Part shown: positions 58,858 through 64,000 of the stretch, piece after piece
Layout: each line of letters opens with the position of its first letter
Numbering within the stretch: the first letter of the stretch is position 1
From: Deferribacterales bacterium Deferri_01
GTDB taxonomy: Bacteria > Chrysiogenota > Deferribacteres > Deferribacterales > Geovibrionaceae
Assembly (NCBI GenBank): GCA_001603805.1
Contig: LUZY01000013.1
Span: 474,723-538,722, forward strand
Direction: 5' to 3'
Length of the DNA stretch: 64,000 nt
The notes under the pieces: generated by a model
The model's database searches: none
Seen by the model: only the letters and a program-made list of their open reading frames with translations
Told to the model about the DNA's origin: nothing
Made by a program: the position numbers and the translations under genes

Positions 58858-59568
58858 TTAAACTCCCAACTGAAAAAAAATTATACCGCTTAAAATCAGG
58901 TTAATCATAAGCCCAAGGGTTATATCCAGCTTTTTAGCCATAATAAGCCCCATAGCGAGATAACCAGCGGCAATAAAGAAAACATCCACGCTTATTTCAG
59001 CGCCGGTTTTAAATATATATGCAAGAAAAACGCCTAAAAAGAAGACGCTTACCAGATCAAAGTGTTCAGGCCATTTGTTGAATCCTATCCGGTTAAACCA
59101 GACAATAACATCTCTTCCAAGCTCCATTCCAAGGCTGTAGCCGGTGAAAAGAAATGTAAAGTGAAACAGATTAAAAGTCAGAAGATATATCATTATCCCC
59201 AAAAACGGATCCACTGTTCCGGTTATTGCTGCAAATACAAAGGAAAAAGGGCGCAGAGAATGCCAGAAAAAGCTGTCACCTAATGCTCCGAAAGCAGATG
59301 AATAGGCTTTTTTGAAAGTTTCCGGATCCGACCCGTTTTTGTACTCAGTAAGCCACATACCTAAGATAAAATTGACCAGAAAAGGATGGGTATGAAAATA
59401 CTTACGCTGATTTTCAAGAACAGCGGAATCTATTTCAACCCCGTTGCGCTTTGCGGCATCCTTTAAAAGGTAAAAGAAGCCTGTACCCTGCATGTTTTCG
59501 TGGTTAAGCCCCGCATGGTAAAAAAGGCTCTTGAAAAGGGTGATTAAGCTTTTCATAATACTGCCCAC
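58858..59568 (-). CDS. Mannose-family PTS component IID
   Basis: A 236-residue membrane protein of the EIID-Man family, one of the two membrane components of mannose/sorbose-type PTS. It shows LFYHAGLNHENMQGTGFFYL, HPFLVNFILGMWLTEYKNG, FGALGDSFFWHSLRP and C-terminal helices. It is shorter than sugar-transporting IID (about 270-300 residues), mainly in the loops. Overlaps IIC by 16 bases. Confidence 0.88.
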   Translation of the reverse strand: MGSIMKSLITLFKSLFYHAGLNHENMQGTGFFYLLKDAAKRNGVEIDSAVLENQRKYFHTHPFLVNFILGMWLTEYKNGSDPETFKKAYSSAFGALGDSFFWHSLRPFSFVFAAITGTVDPFLGIMIYLLTFNLFHFTFLFTGYSLGMELGRDVIVWFNRIGFNKWPEHFDLVSVFFLGVFLAYIFKTGAEISVDVFFIAAGYLAMGLIMAKKLDITLGLMINLILSGIIFFQLGV

Positions 59569-60209
59569 CCCACGAGAACTCCGCCCAGAAACAGCAGATA
59601 CTTAACATAGCTGTTTCCTGAGAGAAACCGAAGCAGAAAACCGGAAAGAAATATTATAGTGAACACCATATAGGGTATGAAGTTGTCATTACCGGGCAGA
59701 TAAGCCGCAAACCACTGGTAAAGAGTGTATATAATAACAAAAGCAAGGTTGTAGACCACCAATCCCTGCCCGAAGTGGAACAGAAGACCCAGCTTAACAA
59801 GCTTTGCGGCATTAAACCTATCCCCTTTGGTAAGCTCACGGAGGTAAAGCCTCTTGTTGATCTTTCTGCATATATGGACAGACATAGTAACCGGATAAGT
59901 GAAGATAATCACAAGCATAAGAGCAAGGATAAAGTTGCTCATGCCTGTTACGGCGTGATAAGACAAAACAAGGCTGAAAGCATAGGCACCGAAGCTGTCG
60001 TCTCTGGCAATCCTTGTGCCCACAGGCACATCCACAAGACCTATTATCTCGAAGATAAGTCCGCCGAGAAAGCACAACTCAACTGAGCCGAAAATCATTC
60101 CGATTATTACGGATACAACAAGCGGTCTGGATATCATAGTGTTGAAGCCTGCGGCTCTGTCAACTGTGATTATCCCGGAAAAAGCCAAAAGCAGAATAAG
60201 CTGGGTCAT
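59553..60209 (-). CDS. Mannose-family PTS component IIC
   Basis: A 218-residue polytopic protein of the EIIC-Man/Sor type with about six to seven helices. Recognisable segments are RPLVVSVIIGMIFGSVELCF and FEIIGLVDVPVGTRIARDD. Full-length transporters of this family have about 250-260 residues, so it is on the short side. No sugar-specific enzyme is in the operon, so transport of a particular sugar cannot be proposed. Confidence 0.85.
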   Translation of the reverse strand: MTQLILLLAFSGIITVDRAAGFNTMISRPLVVSVIIGMIFGSVELCFLGGLIFEIIGLVDVPVGTRIARDDSFGAYAFSLVLSYHAVTGMSNFILALMLVIIFTYPVTMSVHICRKINKRLYLRELTKGDRFNAAKLVKLGLLFHFGQGLVVYNLAFVIIYTLYQWFAAYLPGNDNFIPYMVFTIIFLSGFLLRFLSGNSYVKYLLFLGGVLVGWAVL

Positions 60210-60697
60210 AACCCGCCTTTAAGCAGTTTTGAAAAATTTCGTATTTCTACGCTGGGTTCCCACGGAACTTTATGAATATACACCTCGACCATGTCCCTGA
60301 TTGAACAGACCTGCTCAATTTCGTTCAGGTCAAGAAACACAGTGTTGGATACCTCAACCTTATGCTCACGGCATGCAACACAGCCTATGTTTACATATAT
60401 ATCGCTGTCTATAAGGTTCATACATCGTGCCAGATCCTCAACAGACTCCATAAGGACAAGGGTATAGTCCTTCACCTTTTTCAGCCTGCTGAAACCGGCA
60501 ATAAACTGATCAACGCTCATAATCTCAAGGGTACAGCCCGAAGGCAGAGCGCTTTGAAAGATCATTCGCTGAAGGCTGTCTCCGGCTATGCGGTCACTCA
60601 CCACCATTATCCGGTGTATTTTGTAATACTTCACCCAGCCTTCAATCACCTGACCGTGTATAAGTCTGTCATCAACACGAAAAATAATCTTCTTCAT
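60206..60697 (-). CDS. Mannose-family PTS component IIB
   Basis: A 163-residue cytosolic EIIB of the mannose/sorbose type. The phospho-histidine is His14 in RVDDRLIHGQVIEGWV, followed by IMVVSDRIAGDSLQRMIFQS. Length and motif match fully. It overlaps IIC and IIA by four bases each. Confidence 0.93.
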   Translation of the reverse strand: MKKIIFRVDDRLIHGQVIEGWVKYYKIHRIMVVSDRIAGDSLQRMIFQSALPSGCTLEIMSVDQFIAGFSRLKKVKDYTLVLMESVEDLARCMNLIDSDIYVNIGCVACREHKVEVSNTVFLDLNEIEQVCSIRDMVEVYIHKVPWEPSVEIRNFSKLLKGGL

Positions 60698-61107
60698 GAT
60701 GTCTCTTTTAAAAGCTCTCCGGCAACTATAATACTCTGCCTTGCGGATTCAGCGCATTCATTGCACATCACCCTTATGGATTTATTTTCACGCCTCATCC
60801 CCAAAGCCTTTATCAGCATAGGGAGATTAACGCCTGAAACAACCTCAACATTTTTTGCGCCGAGGTAAGCCATAGCCACATTAGAGGGGCTGCCTCCGAA
60901 CATGTCGGTAAACACAATTGCCCCTGACTCTTCATATCTGGCGATTATTTTTTCTATTTCGTCGGCCACATCCGCCAGAGATGAGCCGTATTCCATGGAA
61001 ATCGTCTCCACACCTTCCTGAGATCCCAAGATCATTTCTGCGCTTTTTTTAAGCTCTTCCCCGAATCTTCCGTGTGTTACAAGAACTATTCCGACCATCA
61101 TTGTCAC
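60694..61107 (-). CDS. Mannose-family PTS component IIA
   Basis: A 137-residue cytosolic EIIA-Man domain. His12 in IVLVTHGRFGEELKKSAEMI is the expected phosphorylation site, and FTDMFGGSPSNVAMAYL is the conserved second loop. It lies directly after rapZ (four-base overlap). Confidence 0.93.
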   Translation of the reverse strand: MTMMVGIVLVTHGRFGEELKKSAEMILGSQEGVETISMEYGSSLADVADEIEKIIARYEESGAIVFTDMFGGSPSNVAMAYLGAKNVEVVSGVNLPMLIKALGMRRENKSIRVMCNECAESARQSIIVAGELLKETS

Positions 61108-61955
61108 CTGTCCATATCTCTGTGCTTAGTTATAACTTTAAATTTAGTAGCTTCTTTCAGATATTTCGATAGATTTTCGGCAATAGTCACGGATCTGTGT
61201 TTACCGCCTGTGCATCCTATTGATATGGTAAAAAATTTTTTCCCTTCCTCAAGATAGTTCGGGATGAGAAATTTAAGCATATCTTTCAGTTTATCAAGAA
61301 ATATCCCTGTATTTTGATCAGAAAAGACGAACTCCTGAACGTCTTTCTGCAAACCTGTTTTTTCCTTGAGTTCCTCTTCAAAAAATGGGTTTTTAAGAAA
61401 GCGGACATCAAAAAGCATGTCGGAATCCTCCGGCACACCGTATTTAAACCCGAAAGACTGAACAGTTATATTCAGCACAGCAGAATCATCGTCAGCGAAA
61501 TATGACTCCACCTGGCGGGCAAGCTCATGTACTGTTTTACGTGATGTATCTATGACAATATCAGCGGTTTCCCTTATCTCCCGAAGACTTTCGCGTTCGG
61601 TATTGATTGCTTCGGGCAGGCTTGCGCCAAGGGGGTGGGTGCGCCTTGTTTCTTTGTATCGCTTGATCAGTGTGGCGTTATCCGCCTCAATAAAAAGCAC
61701 CTTGGCACCGTAGCTTTTTTTAAGAAGAGAAATAACCTCGAATGCTTTTTGATTGTTCCTGCTGCGGATGTCTATCACAAGGGCAACCTTGGAAACATCC
61801 ATATTCAGAGTGCCAATGAGTTCAAGGAACTTTTCCAGAAGCTGAGGAGGAAAATTGTCCACTGTATAATAGCCGAGATCCTCCAGAACGTCAGCCGCCC
61901 TTGATTTACCGGCTCCGGAAAGTCCTGTGAGGACAACCAGAGAAACTCCCTCCAC
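61104..61955 (-). CDS. rapZ: RapZ/YvcJ-like nucleotide-binding protein
   Basis: A 283-residue P-loop protein. Walker A is GLSGAGKS (residues 11-18) and the C-terminal RapZ signature is ISIGCTGGKHRSVTIAENLS. In E. coli RapZ controls GlmZ small RNA and thereby GlmS and cell-wall precursors; in other phyla the family has roles linked to hprK. The neighbours (hprK, ptsN) are the classic context. The targets in this organism are not known. Confidence 0.93.
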   Translation of the reverse strand: MEGVSLVVLTGLSGAGKSRAADVLEDLGYYTVDNFPPQLLEKFLELIGTLNMDVSKVALVIDIRSRNNQKAFEVISLLKKSYGAKVLFIEADNATLIKRYKETRRTHPLGASLPEAINTERESLREIRETADIVIDTSRKTVHELARQVESYFADDDSAVLNITVQSFGFKYGVPEDSDMLFDVRFLKNPFFEEELKEKTGLQKDVQEFVFSDQNTGIFLDKLKDMLKFLIPNYLEEGKKFFTISIGCTGGKHRSVTIAENLSKYLKEATKFKVITKHRDMDR

Positions 61956-62956
61956 TATTCTTCCCCCTTTTTAGGAATATTTTTAAATGATAATATATCT
62001 CCGGTGGTGTTACCATTCTTTTTTCTCTTCGGGTTCATTTTATTGAGTAGATTTTCGGAAAAAACCTTTGCCGAATCATAACCCATTACCTTCAGAAGCT
62101 GGTTTCTGGCGGCGACTTCAACAATAACCGCCATATTTCGCCCGGCGGTGATGGGCAGAACAATCATCGGAATCTGGACATCAAGAGCTTCGTAAAACTT
62201 TTTTTCAAGCCCTATGCGGTCACAGCTTCCCACTTGATCCCAGTCCACAAACTCAATGACAAGCTCCATCTTCTTACGCATGCGGATCGCAGTCACACCG
62301 AACATGTCCTTAATGTTCAATATGCCCAGTCCTCTCACCTCTATGTGGTGGCGCAGTATATCATTACTCATCCCCACAAGAGTGTCATAACGTTTTTTTA
62401 TGGTGACTATATCATCCGCCACAAGCCTATGACCTCTTTTCACAAGCTCAACGGCGCATTCGCTTTTGCCTATGCCGCTTCTGCCTCTGATAAGAACACC
62501 GATGCCGTAAACATCCATAAGAACACCGTGGGTGTTTGTTTCGGGAGCAAGTCTTTCTTCAAGAAAATCCGTAATAAATTCAATAGCCTTTGAACTTAAA
62601 AGCTTTGTTTTCAGGAGAGGTATATCGCTCTCTTTGACAGCAGCGAGAAATTCTTTCGGTATTTTGAGATTTTTCGTAACGATAAAACAGCTTATGTTGT
62701 GCCGCATGAGGTTGTCGGCAGCAGTTCTGCGCTGTTTCGGGGGGAGTGTCCAGAGATAGCTTATTTCTGTATTGCCAAGGATTTGTATTCGCCCCTCGTG
62801 CAGATATTCGGTAAAACCCGCCAGAGCCAGCCCCGGTTTCTGGATTCGGTAGCTGGTTACAAAGCGTTCGTGAATCTGCTTCTTACCGTAAAGCAGTCTG
62901 AGCCCTATATGTTTCGCTCCCGCTGAGAGCAGATCGGAAACAGGCAGTTTATCCAT
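61955..62956 (-). CDS. hprK: HPr kinase/phosphorylase
   Basis: HprK phosphorylates and dephosphorylates the regulatory serine of HPr. The 333-residue protein has an N-terminal domain (DLLSAGAKHIGLRLLYGKKQ) and the kinase domain with Walker A GRSGIGKSECAVELVKRGHR (starting near residue 158) and the downstream VADDIVTIKK, HHIEVRGLGILNIKDMFG and IVLPITAGRNMAVIVEVAAR, the last one being the HprK-specific motif. It is adjacent to rapZ and about 27 bases from ptsN. Confidence 0.95.
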   Translation of the reverse strand: MDKLPVSDLLSAGAKHIGLRLLYGKKQIHERFVTSYRIQKPGLALAGFTEYLHEGRIQILGNTEISYLWTLPPKQRRTAADNLMRHNISCFIVTKNLKIPKEFLAAVKESDIPLLKTKLLSSKAIEFITDFLEERLAPETNTHGVLMDVYGIGVLIRGRSGIGKSECAVELVKRGHRLVADDIVTIKKRYDTLVGMSNDILRHHIEVRGLGILNIKDMFGVTAIRMRKKMELVIEFVDWDQVGSCDRIGLEKKFYEALDVQIPMIVLPITAGRNMAVIVEVAARNQLLKVMGYDSAKVFSENLLNKMNPKRKKNGNTTGDILSFKNIPKKGEE

Positions 62957-62983
62957 ACAGATTCATCCGGATATTTATCCTAT

Positions 62984-63442
62984 TTAAAGTTTCTGTTCCT
63001 CTTCACTGAGAATGCGGCACACATCGGCAACGCTTCCGGCTTCAAGCACCCTTTCTTTAAAACCCGTAGACTTCACAAGCCTGCTGATTTTTGCAAGTGT
63101 CTTAAGGTGCAGGTTCATTTGCTTTTCAGGCGCAAGGAGAAGAAAGAATATCCTCACATCTTTTCCGTCCGCTGAGTCAAAGGGTATTCCTTTGCTGAAG
63201 GCCAGCATGATCACAAGGTCTTCAATGGACGCAAGTTTTGCATGGGGAATCGCAATTTCCTCGCCAACCCCTGTGCTGCCAAGTTTTTCTCTTTCAAAGA
63301 GTGCCTTTAACGCCGAGTCCGTGTCGGAAAGAGCTTTCTTCTGATCCAGAAAGCCCACCATTTCCCTGATTGCGGAATCTTTATCATGAGCAGAAAGGGA
63401 GAGGATTACCCTCTCCCCGTCTATGTATTCGGAAAGATTCAT
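62984..63442 (-). CDS. ptsN: PTS IIA-like nitrogen-regulatory protein PtsN
   Basis: A 152-residue EIIA-Ntr/fructose-type domain. The phosphorylatable His67 is in GEEIAIPHAKLASIEDL, preceded by KLGSTGVG and followed by FSKGIPFDSADGKDVRIFFL and EKQMNLHLKTLAKISRLVKS. It regulates rather than transports, in the nitrogen-PTS pattern. It is between hprK and hpf; rpoN, usual in such clusters, is presumably upstream outside the window. Confidence 0.93.
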   Translation of the reverse strand: MNLSEYIDGERVILSLSAHDKDSAIREMVGFLDQKKALSDTDSALKALFEREKLGSTGVGEEIAIPHAKLASIEDLVIMLAFSKGIPFDSADGKDVRIFFLLLAPEKQMNLHLKTLAKISRLVKSTGFKERVLEAGSVADVCRILSEEEQKL

Positions 63443-63452
63443 TCAATTATGC

Positions 63453-63986
63453 CTAAGAGTCGATCAGACCGATGTTGCCGTCGTCTCTTTTGTAAACAAC
63501 GCTGAGATCGCCTGTTTCGGCATTGCGGAAAACAAAGAATGCCTTGTTAAGCAGATCCATCTGCATAACGGCTTCTTCAACATCCATAGGTTTAACAGGC
63601 ATGTCTTTAGACACTACCACACGGGGTTCATCAGCATCAAAGCTCTCAACGTCAAGAACGTTAAGTTTGAGAGGAGCTTTGAACTCTTTATCCATGAGTT
63701 TTTTGCTTTTCAGTTTTTCTTTGTATTTTATAAGCTGTTTTTCTATTTTATCCACGGCGAGGTCTATTGAGGCGTAGAGGTCTTCAGACTTTTCAAGACC
63801 TTTCATAAACACGCCTTTGGCAGTGATAAGCACTTCAACTATATGAAGATTTTTCTGAACCTCCAGAAGAACGTTTGCTTCGGTGATATGATCGAAGTAT
63901 TTTTCAAGTTTTGCGACTTTCTTTTCTGCGTAGCTTCTTATTGCATCCGTAATTTCAATGTTTCTTGCAGTGATCTGGACGTTCAT
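63453..63986 (-). CDS. hpf: Long-form ribosome hibernation promoting factor
   Basis: HPF binds the 30S A/P region and stores inactive ribosomes; the long form causes 100S dimers by its C-terminal domain. The 177-residue protein has the N-terminal S30EA domain (VQITARNIEITDAIRSYAEK, HIVEVLITAKGVFMKGLEKS, DLYASIDLAVDKIEKQL) and the C-terminal dimerisation domain (KPMDVEEAVMQMDLLNKAFF, FRNAETGDLSVVYKRDDGNI). A GGGAGGT ribosome-binding site just ahead of the ATG confirms the start. Confidence 0.95.
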   Translation of the reverse strand: MNVQITARNIEITDAIRSYAEKKVAKLEKYFDHITEANVLLEVQKNLHIVEVLITAKGVFMKGLEKSEDLYASIDLAVDKIEKQLIKYKEKLKSKKLMDKEFKAPLKLNVLDVESFDADEPRVVVSKDMPVKPMDVEEAVMQMDLLNKAFFVFRNAETGDLSVVYKRDDGNIGLIDS

Positions 63987-64000
63987 GCTACCTCCCGGTT

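Noticed and set aside
60000-63986. rpoN (sigma-54) gene expected near hpf/ptsN/hprK
   Set aside because: No such gene is present in the window; it may lie beyond the right edge.
1-64000. tRNA or rRNA genes
   Set aside because: No T-loop sequence in a plausible cloverleaf context and no rRNA-like segment was noticed by eye; a tRNAscan-SE run would be decisive.

Overview
The window is a 64 kb piece of a bacterial chromosome with moderate GC content and tightly packed genes. Almost every gene lies on the minus strand; only two convincing genes, a regulator at about 17.7 kb and a TolC-like protein at about 40.3 kb, lie on the plus strand. Gene content points to a Gram-negative (diderm) bacterium: an autotransporter, a TolC-family protein, type IV pilus motors, an indolepyruvate:ferredoxin oxidoreductase, and an HPr kinase/RapZ/mannose-type PTS cluster. 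My best guess is Deferribacterota (Geovibrio/Denitrovibrio/Seleniivibrio-like) or a neighbouring deltaproteobacterium-like lineage. This is inferred from gene content, not from a marker search.

Layout, left to right. 0-9 kb: a TPR protein (cut by the edge), queE and queD, the RluB-type pseudouridine synthase, scpB/scpA, trpS, an M50 protease, a C45-type hydrolase, ispD, a PIN-TRAM protein and a YggT protein. 9-17.6 kb: YggS, PgeF, Bax-inhibitor-1, an MFS carrier, a macrodomain protein, a thioesterase, glycogen phosphorylase and a TauE/SafE permease. A one-component regulator is divergent from the permease and a 12-bp inverted repeat lies between them. 18.6-30.5 kb: dut, an M16 peptidase, then the expression core pnp-rpsO-truB-rbfA-ylxP-infB-ylxR/L7Ae-nusA-rimP. 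30.6-40 kb: a PHP phosphoesterase, a 1173-residue Pmp-like autotransporter, iorA/iorB, a YfgM-like protein, a second PHP protein and a LOG-family protein. 40-47 kb: TolC-like protein, pilC-pilT-pilB, aroE and a DUF502 protein. 47.4-56.8 kb: a YhaM-like HD nuclease, tldD, two small conserved proteins, nusB, ribH-ribBA-ribE-ribD, plsY, a DUF362 ferredoxin protein and pgsA. 56.8-64 kb: ptsI, ptsH, mannose-family IID, IIC, IIB and IIA, rapZ, hprK, ptsN and hpf, a phosphorelay that looks more regulatory than sugar-catabolic.

The most striking content is not a protein. Eleven recognisable copies (some degenerate) of a dispersed structured element of about 90-105 bp lie between genes and, once, inside a gene. 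Full copies have three successive hairpins: H1 (loop like tacatcctgt), a linker acacgctcgcg, H2 (loop like ataaa or aaa), a linker close to cttcgcttcgcacggcg, and H3 (loop like ccatccatgg). The linkers and loops are conserved. The stems differ in sequence from copy to copy but remain self-complementary, which is a covariation signature. All copies have the same orientation, antisense to their neighbouring genes. At iorB and ribBA the element is flanked by two copies of the last codons of the gene, so the protein end and stop codon appear on both sides; in iorB the two copies differ only at synonymous third positions. At 31.6 kb one copy is read in frame as the N-terminus of a PHP protein, recalling Rickettsia palindromic elements. 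A lone H1-type hairpin sits just downstream of infB.

No rRNA, tRNA, CRISPR array, transposase, integrase or phage gene was recognised. The window is otherwise housekeeping chromosome with long minus-strand operons.
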